Shown: positions 22,001-28,532, counted from the stretch's first letter. The stretch: DNA of 64,000 nucleotides from Bacteroidota bacterium (GCA_003250395.1 QKGM01000038.1:124001-188000); one strand, 5' to 3'. Program-made: numbers and translations. The notes: generated by a model not told the origin, from the letters alone.

Positions 22001-22047
22001 GTATAGATGAAGCATTTGACAGATATCAGAAGAAATCTGTTGGCTGA
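13081..22047 (+). CDS. Three-module non-ribosomal peptide synthetase (A-T-C-A-T-C-A-T-TE)
   Basis: A single 2988-residue NRPS. Domain order by residue: A1 about 1-500, T1 with phosphopantetheine serine S548 (AGGDSLSAM), C1 about 610-1050 with HHLVLDG at 736-742, A2 about 1065-1545 with YTSGTSGKPKG at 1205, T2 S1600 (RGGHSLLA), C2 about 1650-2080 with HHLIADS at 1792-1798, A3 about 2110-2600 with YTSGSTGKPKG at 2264, T3 S2656 (LGGDSLMA), and a type I thioesterase about 2715-2985 with GFSLGG (S2786), a likely Asp 2813 and His 2955 (PGEHNTIF). It starts with an A-T loading module and has no epimerase, methylase or reductase domain. The predicted product is a released or cyclised tripeptide. No MbtH, PPTase or export gene is adjacent. 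The 276 bases upstream show no clear promoter box. Confidence 0.97.
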   Translation: MPKMFAGQTLTSLVDRSANQFPDRLAVVSNDEAITYSDLMERSRMLSRWLIAQGLRSEEMVVLIHNRSVQMVVDLIAILLAGGAWVPISPQQPLGRIQQILGQVNPRFILSDVDDPLVIGLTWIGPTKKEKINLGEHPDYSLPEIDPGQLAYVLFTSGSTGVPKGVMVEHRSVVAMLNGFERIAPIEGPFKGLSVCSYVFDVSVWEFFSALGFGGTLYLAEPDSLLDTDSFCSLLNKNTINSGYFPPGVLVPLGNELLKAEYSVPLKRMLVGVEPILGETLSRFSKLPSNPEIINGYGPTEATICATFHKYSENDKPKARVPIGRALPGYEIVLLDESYQLVEKGRIGEIAIGGVGLARGYLGLDDLTERCFINHPLKVGERLYLTGDYAHELPDGNFIFRGRADNQVKMHGYRIELAEIEKNLESMPKITASAVIHKSNSDWHHTLICYYETDEGRIVKPEELQEWLNLRLPVFMIPNRFVQLNMLPRTVNGKIDRDKLSSLEFQNVGVSHPLLSGVNEVVQKVWRTVLGHWPRGENDDFFKAGGDSLSAMHFGMLIAQSAGIKVTVKTIFENSTPRALSDYMTLKKPQNRVSKAMNIPKPDEPFPLAYTQQRPWLLFRLGGDTSIYNLPLAYRIKGFVDESALEKALRSIVQRHESLRLSFGESNGLGYQMVNSSVPLALVKESISQYENREESLIKYLNSESDIPFDLSQPPLFRASLLKISDNDQVLFIVTHHLVLDGWSLGILHRELEEIYKHFLNQQSEELTEPVNGWTRFVAEQQMRFNNNDFDNGLRFMERYLKGAPPFLQLPSWNQRPAYQSFKGESVFIYPEAGLVEAISDTAHLYNVSSFMLLMAAYSVWLNGLTGSDDFVAGTMTASRNNPESINVIGFYSESIPIRFTIPDGLSFGEWLLKVKDNLLEVFGRQDIPFELLLQKLNPPRNNQYNPIFQVMLVHLREGGDSFYLGETECKALHLPYPGSKLDLTLYINEYPGKLMIMAEYNAELFDSSLMQSMLDGYVNILKQCTADPSVPLSKIHLVNDHLITELKHSSGESVEGAPYLAIPEMVYRRAAIQPEAIAIMDRRINYSYGWLKNRAESLTGEILRRNPEKGAVALLAGRSHESVAAMLAIMSSGCLLVPLSAHIPSSRIVYIMNDADVRLIVADGSIDIPQEVSVLPVVDLNTSIDSIPLSVETVLEECPAYCIYTSGTSGKPKGVVVSHGNLSNFIQAAISYYEISNKDRVLQFASFAFDASVEEIWTTWCAGATLVIRDEEMISSAPRFMHQCDEYGITVLDLPTAYFHHLAGSGETELFQIPHDLRLVILGGEALQPAMVSRWQKISGGTPRLINTYGPTEATVVALWSDVNISQDLHQVFIGTPIPGNQVYVVDKHLRLVPPGVTGELLIGGKGVVSGYLNDPSLTERSFIRLPFAQERILYRTGDLVRYHQSGSIEFLGRLDDQVKIRGFRVEPSEVESVIARWPGMHDVIVAPHKSAGEDQVLCCWYRSEEDIDPEELRKWLIWQLPEYMVPSAWVRIDAVPMTLSGKVDKSRLPIPLNYRATSQNFQYPADEIQQGLILVWSSVLGSGPLGPDENFFLRGGHSLLAATLLSRVRQRFKVEILLRDFFQVPTFSGLEKLIRNHTGNKYLTEQVIMPFQWEDRIPLSSSQHRIWFLEKLETLGAVFSIPLSFRLHGLLKPDVLNLALNRLIVAHQMLRAYVLSDSEGNPELVFIENPEYKIEIADFSSLPPGRRIAEMTSKVQRNERLTFDPAIWPLFRVSLIQLAPDDWYLLLNFHHLIADSRSIGLFVEEFGSLYNRLLVDQGAVAKPESPCYTDYIFWQQQWLASEEASKQIGIWVEKLTGASSILRLPTDRPRPSKQSFEGDEVTIKLSAELVLRLKEIAAHRGASLNTILLTCFSLVLSRYTAQYDFVIGVPVAGRTAEGTARLFGTTINNLPVRINVEGKEDFALWIEEVNRAMLDALSLQEIPFERIVKSMKLHPDMSITPLYQVMFNMLNAHNEELRLRGCKVDFIEPSSHSAQYDLTLILKEREQELWITFEYSRRLFDQITIRHMSRALLTVTEFVAFNPNRKIGQIGLLLPADEYHPLRRTASREVFPRIPLPELFLKAAERYSTATAIVAGNVKLTYADAASKMIAMANVLHSVGCNSSRPVGVLVERNEWLPLALIAVQKAGSFYVPLDPVYPSERLSEIIRDAGIELLLVSKSTVRFVPNGNFTIIHVDELKLEHITGIQVFPEVKMSAPAYLIYTSGSTGKPKGVQISHASLSNLLWSIKNDPGMSCDDRLLAVTTVSFDIAALELFVPLISGATLVIASEEEQQDAWLLGDLIEQNKITLMQATPVTWRMMLHAGWLGSSDLTLLCGGEALPRELASQLIPRCRKLYNMYGPTETTIWSSVERVDQVDDNTPFIRLGKPIANNFLYVTDEFLNPVPPGVPGELLIGGEGVAIGYLNRPELNREKFLPDPFDTTPGARVYRTGDLVKLRNDGTFDFLGRNDYQIKLRGFRIEPGEIESLLTMHPAVRQAVVVMREDYGTVKRLVAYLEGENSQSVNVSFRDYLSAYLPGYMIPSAFVWVDELPYTGNGKIDRKLLPVPDTMEVDTSQQDIAPQNSTEEAMLEIWKEILKLEHISVTDDFFDLGGDSLMAVGLMARVELRFNIRLPLSTLFHHSTLRELSAKVSLKESVVSWRSLVVIRPMGHKPPVFLIHGAGLNVLLYNSLVLHFQAGQPIYALQARGLDGKEKPLETIEEIASHYISEIRSVSQLGPFALAGFSLGGIIAFEIARQMNEMGLKTFFVGMFDTVAYTSEEDVPILKRKLNHLMFYSHQILFNLKLILFETSKQRSRFIRLKINSIKQIIERVKLKLKEQKAYLTGDRDKLQYFTLPVHEINNRAGERYHLKPTDIRIDLFKARQATFYIAEPKYYGWSEYAKKGVDVHEVPGEHNTIFHPPHDKQFAITLQRCIDEAFDRYQKKSVG

Positions 22048-22101
22048 TAGATGCATCGCAGTTAATAGTAAATGAGATTCATTTACGTACTGTTTTTATT
22101 T

Positions 22102-22109
22102 TACATTTG
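22102..22109 (+). promoter_or_regulatory. Probable -7 promoter box for the glycosyltransferase
   Basis: TACATTTG matches TAnnTTTG and lies 17 bases before the GTG start at 22127. It suggests the glycosyltransferase is transcribed separately from the NRPS. Confidence 0.4.
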
Positions 22110-22126
22110 CATTAAATTCTATACAA

Positions 22127-22855
22127 GTGGTTGATAGCATTGTAATAATTCCGACTTATAACGAAAAAGAAAATATCGAACAGATAATCAGGAAGGTATT
22201 TTCTTTATCCCATCCTTTCGATGTACTGATAATTGAAGATAACAGCCCCGATGGTACTGCAACTATCGTAAAGCGTTTGATGGAAGAGTTCCCTGGCAGG
22301 CTGTTTATAGAGGAAAGAAAGGGAAAACTAGGTTTGGGAACCGCTTACATTCATGGTTTCAAGTGGGCTTTGAAAAGGGATTATCCTTATATATTTGAGA
22401 TGGATGCTGACTTTTCCCATAATCCTGAAGATCTTCTTAAGCTCAGGGAAGCTGTCGCGGAGAAGGGAGCTGATGTCGCAATCGGGTCGAGATACATTAC
22501 TGGTGTTAATGTCGTGAACTGGCCTATGGGGCGTGTGCTGATGTCTTATTATGCTTCTGCTTATGTAAGGTTTATTACAGGAATGACTATCAGGGATACT
22601 ACTGCAGGATTTAAATGTTATTCCGCAAGTGTTCTCCGTACCATCGATCTTGATGCTATCAGCTTTGTAGGATATGCTTTTCAGATCGAAATGAAATATA
22701 CAGCATGGAAGTTGGGCTTTAATATTATGGAGGTGCCGATAATATTTACAGACCGCACTCTTGGTCAATCTAAAATGAGCAAGGGTATCTTTAAGGAGGC
22801 TATACTGGGTGTCATTAAACTAAGGTTTAAGCGTATCAGGAAAAAAGCTGTCTGA
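22127..22855 (+). CDS. DPM1-like polyprenol-phosphate glycosyltransferase (GT2)
   Basis: A 242-residue GT2 enzyme with the N-terminal IVIIPTYNEKENIEQII, the IIEDNSPDGTA motif and the metal-binding EMDADFSHNPEDL near residue 90. This is the polyprenol monophosphomannose synthase pattern: it transfers mannose or a related sugar from a nucleotide donor to a polyprenyl phosphate, giving a lipid-linked donor for envelope glycosylation. No C-terminal membrane domain is present, as in the soluble DPM1 type. The start is GTG, supported by the family's N-terminal motif lying just after it. The gap from the NRPS stop is 79 bases; a functional link to the peptide is not evident. Confidence 0.9.
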   Translation: MVDSIVIIPTYNEKENIEQIIRKVFSLSHPFDVLIIEDNSPDGTATIVKRLMEEFPGRLFIEERKGKLGLGTAYIHGFKWALKRDYPYIFEMDADFSHNPEDLLKLREAVAEKGADVAIGSRYITGVNVVNWPMGRVLMSYYASAYVRFITGMTIRDTTAGFKCYSASVLRTIDLDAISFVGYAFQIEMKYTAWKLGFNIMEVPIIFTDRTLGQSKMSKGIFKEAILGVIKLRFKRIRKKAV

Positions 22856-22882
22856 TATTCCGTTTACGCGTTCCGATTATCG

Positions 22883-22890
22883 TAATTTTG
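22883..22890 (+). promoter_or_regulatory. Probable pyrC -7 promoter box
   Basis: TAATTTTG matches TAnnTTTG. It argues that the real pyrC start is the ATG at 22946 and not the upstream ATG at 22898 or the in-frame codon at 22892. Confidence 0.45.
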
Positions 22891-22945
22891 CATGTGCATG
22901 CCAGTGAAATCAGGCTGCACATTTTTTTTGATAAAAATTTCTGAT

Positions 22946-24292
22946 ATGAAATATGAGAACTATCTGATTCGAAATGCCCGATTAATAAATGAAGGAGAGA
23001 TATTCAATGCTGATCTTTTGACAGAAGGGGCTTATATACGAAAGATAGCTTCAGGAGGAACTATTGATCCACCGGCAGGAACTATCATAGTTGAGGGGAG
23101 GGGAAAGCTTTTGCTTCCCGGTGTTATCGACGATCAGGTACATTTCAGGGAGCCGGGTCTTACCCATAAGGGTGATATTTATACGGAATCGAGAGCTGCC
23201 GTAGCAGGAGGGGTCACATCTTTCATGGAAATGCCCAATACGCAACCACAAACTTTGACCCAGGAGCTTCTTGAAGAAAAGTACCAGCGTGCGTCACAAG
23301 TATCAGCTGCTAATTATTCATTTTATATGGGAGCCTCAAACGATAACCTTGCCGAGGTGCTTCGTACTGATCCCCGTACAGTTTGCGGAATAAAGGTTTT
23401 TATGGGCGCAAGTACAGGAAACATGCTCGTTGATAATCCTGACACTCTACGGGGTATTTTCGCCGGTGCTCCCTGTCTTGTAGCGGTTCATTGTGAAGAT
23501 GAACCTACTGTCAGGAAGAATTTGGAGGAGGCAATAACCCGCTTTGGGGAAGACATTCCTGTAACGCTTCATCCTGAGATCAGAAGCCGTGAGGCTTGTT
23601 TGAAATCATCAACTCTCGCCATACAACTTGCTCGGGAATATGGAACACGTTTACACATTTTACACGTTAGCACTGCTGATGAACTGGCACTTTTTTCAAA
23701 TGCACCATTGAGCGAGAAAAAAATCACCGCCGAAGTTTGTGTTCATCATTTATGGTTTTCTTCAGAGGATTACAGGCTGTCGGGAAACCGGATTAAATGG
23801 AATCCGGCGGTTAAAGAGCCTGCAGACCGTGATGCGCTGCTTTCAGGTTTAAAAAACGGCCTGCTTGATGTTGTGGCGACTGATCATGCCCCTCACACGC
23901 TTCAGGAAAAATCACTTCCATATATTAAAGCACCGTCAGGCGGACCACTGGTACAACATTCCCTGGTGGCAATGCTCGAGATGTCGCTTCAGGGTAAGAT
24001 TGAAATAACTGAAGTGATCCGTAGGATGTGTCATATTCCTGCTGATCTGTTTAAAGTAGATAGAAGGGGTTATCTGCGTGAAGGTTTTTATGCAGATATG
24101 GTCTTAGTTGATCCTGTTACTGCCTGGACTGTAGCGCCAGAGAATATTTTATATAAATGTGGCTGGTCTCCTTTTGAAGGGACATCATTTCACCATCGCG
24201 TGGAAAGTACATTTGTAAACGGACAGCTGGTTTTTGACAATGGAAAGTTGACGGATTCGTTGAGTAGCATGAGGTTGATATTTAATAGATAA
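22946..24292 (+). CDS. pyrC: Dihydroorotase
   Basis: About 448 residues, amidohydrolase superfamily. It interconverts carbamoyl-aspartate and dihydroorotate in pyrimidine synthesis. Visible features are LPGVIDDQVHFREPG, the lysine in GIKVFMGAST, histidines in VAVHCEDE and LHILHVST, and the catalytic aspartate in ATDHAPHT. The first metal-ligand position of the usual HxH motif is glutamine (Q64-V-H66); I believe this also occurs in relatives within the phylum. The ATG at 22946 directly precedes the conserved ENYLIRNARLINEG start. Pyrimidine partner genes are not in the window. Confidence 0.93.
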   Translation: MKYENYLIRNARLINEGEIFNADLLTEGAYIRKIASGGTIDPPAGTIIVEGRGKLLLPGVIDDQVHFREPGLTHKGDIYTESRAAVAGGVTSFMEMPNTQPQTLTQELLEEKYQRASQVSAANYSFYMGASNDNLAEVLRTDPRTVCGIKVFMGASTGNMLVDNPDTLRGIFAGAPCLVAVHCEDEPTVRKNLEEAITRFGEDIPVTLHPEIRSREACLKSSTLAIQLAREYGTRLHILHVSTADELALFSNAPLSEKKITAEVCVHHLWFSSEDYRLSGNRIKWNPAVKEPADRDALLSGLKNGLLDVVATDHAPHTLQEKSLPYIKAPSGGPLVQHSLVAMLEMSLQGKIEITEVIRRMCHIPADLFKVDRRGYLREGFYADMVLVDPVTAWTVAPENILYKCGWSPFEGTSFHHRVESTFVNGQLVFDNGKLTDSLSSMRLIFNR

Positions 24293-24320
24293 TAGTTACT
24301 GGCATTAATCTTAAATAAAT

Positions 24321-24764
24321 ATGAAGTTACGTATTGCATCCACATTGTTGATGATTGTGGTATTCCTGGCCTGTAAGCCTCAGAACGGACAAATCGTTAT
24401 CGAACGATATGACGGGAATGCTCCTAAAGTGATGAAAGAATTTGAAATTAATAAAGGAGATACTACATTTACTAAGGAAATTCAGTTTTATCCCAATGGA
24501 CAGAAGCATCTTGAAGGATCACTTACCGATGGCAAACGGGATAGCACATGGACTACCTGGAGAGAGGATGGGAAGCTTTGGAGCCAGGCTACTTACAGGA
24601 ATGGGATAGAGCATGGCGTTTCAGTTGCCTACCACCCTACCGGAGCTAAATACTACGAAGGAAGTTTTTATAATGGCCGACGAGTGGGAGTATGGCATTT
24701 CTATGATGAGACAGGGAAGGAAGTTAATTCCATGGATTTTGGTAAAGTAAATGAGCAGGAATAA
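24321..24764 (+). CDS. MORN-repeat (YwqK-type) lipoprotein
   Basis: A 147-residue lipoprotein with SPII signal MKLRIASTLLMIVVFLAC. The mature part has tandem MORN-variant repeats of about 23 residues (FYPNGQKHLEGSLTDGKRD, YHPTGAKYYEGSFYNGRR), the pattern seen in proteins annotated as YwqK-family antitoxins. No toxin partner sits beside it, so the antitoxin label should not be taken literally; in Bacteroidota these repeats are common in envelope lipoproteins of unknown role. It follows pyrC by 28 bases and may be cotranscribed. Confidence 0.85.
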   Translation: MKLRIASTLLMIVVFLACKPQNGQIVIERYDGNAPKVMKEFEINKGDTTFTKEIQFYPNGQKHLEGSLTDGKRDSTWTTWREDGKLWSQATYRNGIEHGVSVAYHPTGAKYYEGSFYNGRRVGVWHFYDETGKEVNSMDFGKVNEQE

Positions 24765-25837
24765 TTCCCGGGAGGCGATTCCTTCCTTATTATCCCTGCT
24801 TCAACATCTTTAGCCAATAGAATTCTTTAGCCACAGATTATTAATAATTTACTTGACATGCTATGCGATCTCAGGTGGTGCAGGCATCTGTTGTATATTC
24901 CCTGGCCCATGTTTTATTTACAGGAAGAAAACCGATCGGCAGATTTCTGTATTGATTTGATTGAAATGTGACATGGGGCAGGCAGGGAGATATATGTTTG
25001 ACTGCATATCAGCGATCGTGTTGTGATGAATTCTTCGTGCTGGTTATACAAAGATTTTATCCTGTAAAGAGGGGTGTTGGGAGAATTTTTAATTGGTTAT
25101 TTAAATAAGTGACAGCACTTTACATAACCCAGCCATCGAACCTCAGCAAACCCGGCCAGATTTTAGTGAATACAGGAAAGGATAGGTGTATTGAATTCCT
25201 GCATCTGCAGGGTTGATGATTATGTGCTATTTCTGACTTTTAACCGTAGACTAACCGTAGATTAACCGTACCTTCATCGTAGATAGACCATGTGGCATTG
25301 GTCGGCTCACGATTAATGTTTGATTGAATTTTGATCTTTCCCCGTTCCAATTGCTTTTTGAGGCAGTGTGAAAGGAACCCCGAAACATAGGACTATATTT
25401 TCAGTTTGGTATGAAACCGACTAAACAAGCTTGATTTCAGATCGGGCTGCAATCATTGCGACAATACTTTTAACTTCTAGGATGCAATTAGTAAGCAAAT
25501 GAAAGAGAGTTTTAAAGACAATTCTTCATGCCACATGTCACAAATGATTCGTACTAGGGGTTGATCATAAGCATGATAGTTTTGTTTTGAAGGATTTTTT
25601 GCCTGGAATCAGGGGCTGCCGGTTGTTGAAGGTAGAGGAATGGTGTTGCTTTAGTATACCGCTTTTCTGTAGCAATATGTATCAAATGAAGATTTTTAAC
25701 GGAGGGTGGACATGGATACTAAAGAGGCCTGGCAAGAGATCTCCTCACGGGTTTTGGAATGGCACCGGGGAAGAGTTAAAATGTAAGCTGATGGTTGTTT
25801 TCGTGAAGTTGTGATTAATGCCGGCTGCCCGATAGGG
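24765..25837. other. Gene-poor region
   Basis: About 1.1 kb without a convincing gene. The longest frame (25587-25814, plus strand, 75 codons) has no recognisable domain, no signal and an unusual composition, so I do not call it. The stretch contains a four-unit 11-bp tandem array at 25241-25284. I see no tRNA or transposase remnant. Confidence 0.6.
25241..25284. repeat. 11-bp tandem array (four units)
   Basis: Three near-identical units of consensus TAACCGTAGAT (25241, 25252, 25263) are followed by a fourth degenerate unit (25274). The period is exactly 11 bases, about one helical turn. Confidence 0.8.
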
Positions 25838-25876
25838 AAAAGAAAAAGAGGATATGGCCCGTGAGCAATACCCTCT
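25838..25876 (-). terminator. Probable terminator of the LpxD-like gene
   Basis: On the minus strand a 9-bp stem (25868-25876 with 25847-25855, one G-U pair) with a 12-base loop is followed by a T-rich run at 25846-25838. It lies 28 bases after the LpxD-like stop codon. Confidence 0.6.
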
Positions 25877-25904
25877 TATTTTGTATAGATCCCTTTATAT
25901 TTGC

Positions 25905-26864
25905 TTATTGAGGTGAATCCTGATCAATATCCATACCATTCTGACGCGCGAGAAGATCAGGTAAATGCTTTAGGGCAACCAATTCACGCCAGCGTTTCCG
26001 GCTTTCGTCAACCGGAATACCGAAGTAGGTCTTTCCTCCTTCAATTGATTTATCAACACCGGATGTGGCAAGTACAATGGCTCCTTTTCCAATTACCAGG
26101 TCTTTATTGACAGAAACACGACCCCAGAGGATGACATCATCTTCAATACGTGTGACACCGGCAATTGCACAATGAGCCCCGATTAAGCAATGTTTTCCTA
26201 TATAGGTATCATGTCCCACCTGAATATGATTGTCCAGTTTAGTGTCGGTATCTATAGTCGTATCGCCTGTTACTCCACGATCGATTGAACAGAGGGCGCC
26301 AATTTCTACCTTATCACCAATAATTACCCGCCCGCATGATTCGAATTTGCGGAATTCACCATTTTTCTTCTGGAAATAAAATGCATCCGCTCCTATCACC
26401 GTGTTGGCATGGATAACAACATTGTCTCCCAGAACGCAATGATCATATATGCTGACGTTTGAATGGATAAGACAATCGCGTCCGATCACCACATGCTCTC
26501 CGATAAATGTGCCTGGTTGGATAATTGTACCTTCTCCGATGATTGCGGTGGATGAGACCACGGCAGTTGCCGGCACAAAAGGCCTGAACTTTCGGATGAT
26601 TGTCAGAAAGGCTGCAAAAGGATCAGGGTGTACCAACAGGGCTTTACCGGCCGGTGGGTCAACTTTCTTATTGATGAGAATTGTCGTGGCTTTGGAATTT
26701 AGAGCCTTATCGTAATATTTCGGGTGATCAACAAATGTAATGTCTCCGGGCTCAACCATATGAATTTCGTTGAGACCTGCTGTAAGATGATTCAGATCGC
26801 CTATGGCTTCCGACCCTGTTAGAGCAGCAAGAGATGTTAGCGACAGTGGTTCAGGGAATTTCAC
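25905..26864 (-). CDS. LpxD-like UDP-3-O-acylglucosamine N-acyltransferase
   Basis: A 319-residue left-handed beta-helix acyltransferase. The N-terminal LpxD uridine-binding-like domain is recognisable (EPGDITFVDHPKYYDKAL), followed by hexapeptide repeats (GEGTIIQPGTFIGEHVVIG) and the catalytic region LDNHIQVGHDTYIG with the expected histidine. LpxD adds a hydroxyacyl chain in lipid A synthesis using acyl-ACP. The C-terminus is shorter than canonical LpxD; this looks like the second paralogue that commonly lies next to efp in Bacteroidota, whose exact substrate is not established. It follows efp by 36 bases, with a terminator hairpin at the junction. Confidence 0.87.
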   Translation of the reverse strand: MKFPEPLSLTSLAALTGSEAIGDLNHLTAGLNEIHMVEPGDITFVDHPKYYDKALNSKATTILINKKVDPPAGKALLVHPDPFAAFLTIIRKFRPFVPATAVVSSTAIIGEGTIIQPGTFIGEHVVIGRDCLIHSNVSIYDHCVLGDNVVIHANTVIGADAFYFQKKNGEFRKFESCGRVIIGDKVEIGALCSIDRGVTGDTTIDTDTKLDNHIQVGHDTYIGKHCLIGAHCAIAGVTRIEDDVILWGRVSVNKDLVIGKGAIVLATSGVDKSIEGGKTYFGIPVDESRKRWRELVALKHLPDLLARQNGMDIDQDSPQ

Positions 26865-26885
26865 GAGATGTCGGTTTTAGAAATT

Positions 26886-26909
26886 AAAAAAGGGCTTCGA
26901 TTAGCCCTT
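26886..26909 (-). terminator. Terminator overlapping the efp stop codon
   Basis: Read on the minus strand, AAGGGCT pairs with AAGCCCTT around a short AATCG loop and is followed by six T. The TAA stop codon of efp (26901-26903) lies within the hairpin. It sits between efp and the LpxD-like gene. Confidence 0.75.
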
Positions 26910-27467
26910 AACTCTTTCTGAATACTCACCAGTTCGGGTATCTACTCTGATTTTTTCTCCCGATTCTATGAAAAGCGGAATTCTGACAATTGCACCTGTT
27001 TCCATAGTGGCCGGTTTAAGTGCATTGGTAGCTGTATTCCCTTTTTCGCCCGGTTCGCAATAGGTGATGGTGAGGTCTACAAATGGGGGTAGTTCGCAGA
27101 GTAACGGTTCTTCGTTAGCTGCCAGGAAAACGATTTCAACTGGTTGCCCTTCTTTCAAAAATTCAGGTGCGTTGATAAGGGTTTTCGGGATAAAAGTTTG
27201 TTCAAAGGTTTCATTGTTCATGAAATGATAGTCATCGCCCTCATTATAAAGGAATTGATAGGCGCGACGCTCTACTCTGATAATGTCGATTTTTACACCT
27301 GCATTGAAGGTGTTGGGGATAACCTTTCCATTACGCAGGTTCCTGAGTTTGGTGCGTACGAAGGCGCCACCTTTCCCCGGTTTCACATGTTGAAACTCTA
27401 TGATAGAACAAGGTTCACCGTTGAAATCGATGCAAAGGCCGTTTTTAAAATCTGCGGTTGTAGCCAT
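26901..27467 (-). CDS. efp: Translation elongation factor P
   Basis: A 188-residue EF-P with the three-domain KOW/OB/OB layout. EF-P binds between the P and E sites of the ribosome and relieves stalling at proline runs. The loop carrying the functional lysine reads KPGKGGAF, with K32 at the position of E. coli K34. The family C-terminus IRVDTRTGEYSERVKG is intact. No EpmA or EpmB gene is in the window, so the modification state is unknown; a deoxyhypusine-synthase-like gene lies about 2 kb away. A well-spaced promoter precedes it. Confidence 0.98.
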   Translation of the reverse strand: MATTADFKNGLCIDFNGEPCSIIEFQHVKPGKGGAFVRTKLRNLRNGKVIPNTFNAGVKIDIIRVERRAYQFLYNEGDDYHFMNNETFEQTFIPKTLINAPEFLKEGQPVEIVFLAANEEPLLCELPPFVDLTITYCEPGEKGNTATNALKPATMETGAIVRIPLFIESGEKIRVDTRTGEYSERVKG

Positions 27468-27504
27468 ACACTCGGTTTTTCTGTTTTCAATAAAATTAAG
27501 GGTG

Positions 27505-27534
27505 CAAAGATAGAGATAATGAGCAAACTGGCAA
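27505..27534 (-). promoter_or_regulatory. efp promoter
   Basis: On the minus strand a TTG (27534-27532) is followed after 19 bases by TATCTTTG (27512-27505). This matches the Bacteroidota -33/-7 consensus and its spacing, with a leader of about 30 bases to the efp ATG. Confidence 0.75.
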
Positions 27535-27537
27535 GTG

Positions 27538-28179
27538 TCAACGCCTGTTTATTGCGGGTTTATAATCTTCAACTACCAGTTGATCAATACAGAAATCGTA
27601 TTCAATTGTCTGGTGGTTTGAACAAACCACGACAACACGATCTTTTGTAAATTCTTCAATCAGCTTTCTGTACCATGTCATGGCATGATGATCAAGGTTT
27701 GATGTGGGCTCATCAAGTAAGAGTATTGGGGAGTCACTCAGGATCGCCAGTGCCAGTTTGGTTCTTTGTTTCATCCCTGAAGAGAAGTAGCGGATAGCTT
27801 TTTCGGCCGATCGTTCTAACTGCATGATCTCAATGGCTTGTCTGGCTGTAATATTTTGCTGAAATGATTTGTGCTCAAGGAAAAATTCTGTGAGTTCAAT
27901 CAGCGTGTATTCTTCTATAAGTTCAAGATAAGGGGCAGCCAGTGCTACTGATTTATAACAGTGCTCTGTCGGAATCAATACTCCCCCGTCGCCCTGGTAT
28001 ACAATTTCTCCTTCACTCAGCATCGAGCGAAGAGAAATAGCCTGCAATAAGGTAGATTTTCCTGAACCATTACTGCCTAAGATAACGGTTGCACGCTCCA
28101 CTGTGAAAACGTGGTTAATCCCTTTGAAAATCCATTCCCGGTTATATCTTTTGCCAGCTTCTTTTAATTCTATCTGCAT
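27538..28179 (-). CDS. ABC transporter ATP-binding protein
   Basis: About 213 residues from the ATG at 28179; a TATCTTTG box at 28203-28210 lies upstream of it and inside the longer frame, which rules out the earlier start. Walker A is LGSNGSGKST, the signature is YFSSGMKQR (a variant of LSGGQ), and Walker B is ILLLDEPTSNLD. This is a stand-alone ATPase of the CcmA-like type. No permease gene adjoins it, so its partner and substrate are not evident. It lies upstream of efp, separated by the efp promoter. Confidence 0.92.
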   Translation of the reverse strand: MQIELKEAGKRYNREWIFKGINHVFTVERATVILGSNGSGKSTLLQAISLRSMLSEGEIVYQGDGGVLIPTEHCYKSVALAAPYLELIEEYTLIELTEFFLEHKSFQQNITARQAIEIMQLERSAEKAIRYFSSGMKQRTKLALAILSDSPILLLDEPTSNLDHHAMTWYRKLIEEFTKDRVVVVCSNHQTIEYDFCIDQLVVEDYKPAINRR

Positions 28180-28532
28180 CAGAACACTTTCAGATTGGGC
28201 GACAAAGATATGAAATTTGAAGGTGCGCTGCTCTTTGGTTCGGTTCTTCATAAATCGGTTTGCTAAGCAACTTTTACCAAATTCTAAAGAGACCTGTTCT
28301 TTTAACAATCAATGATTCATAATTGTCTGTGATGGGATGTTGTTTTGATTCCGTTGATTTGTGTGAAGTAAGACGGTTGGATTTTTGATCCCTGAATATT
28401 GCAGAACTCATTGATTCTTCTGCCTTATTTCACTCTTATTTTGGTAATTCAGTTACCAGAGGTTGGCTTTTATGGAGGTTCGCATTTTTTCTACCTTTGT
28501 AAAGGAATTAAGCGAATTCTAAATTAATTGTT
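28180..28532. other. Divergent intergenic region with two -7 boxes
   Basis: About 353 bases between the ABC ATPase (minus) and nitroreductase (plus). It contains TATCTTTG on the minus strand at 28203-28210 and TACCTTTG on the plus strand at 28492-28499, both plausible -7 elements. Nothing else is evident. Confidence 0.5.

Noticed and set aside
13081-22047. Recent horizontal acquisition of the NRPS
   Set aside because: By eye its base composition and codon use look like the neighbours', and no mobile-element genes or repeats flank it. A composition analysis would be needed to claim transfer.
22127-22855. Glycosyltransferase as a tailoring enzyme of the NRPS product
   Set aside because: It is a polyprenol-phosphate-type GT2 with its own -7 box, so it is more likely an envelope enzyme.
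24321-24764. Toxin-antitoxin system suggested by the YwqK-type repeat name
   Set aside because: There is an SPII lipoprotein signal and no adjacent toxin gene, so an envelope lipoprotein is the better reading.
25587-25814. 75-codon plus-strand frame in the gene-poor region
   Set aside because: No recognisable domain, cysteine- and tryptophan-rich composition unlike neighbouring genes, and no promoter box. It could be a decayed gene, but I cannot support that.
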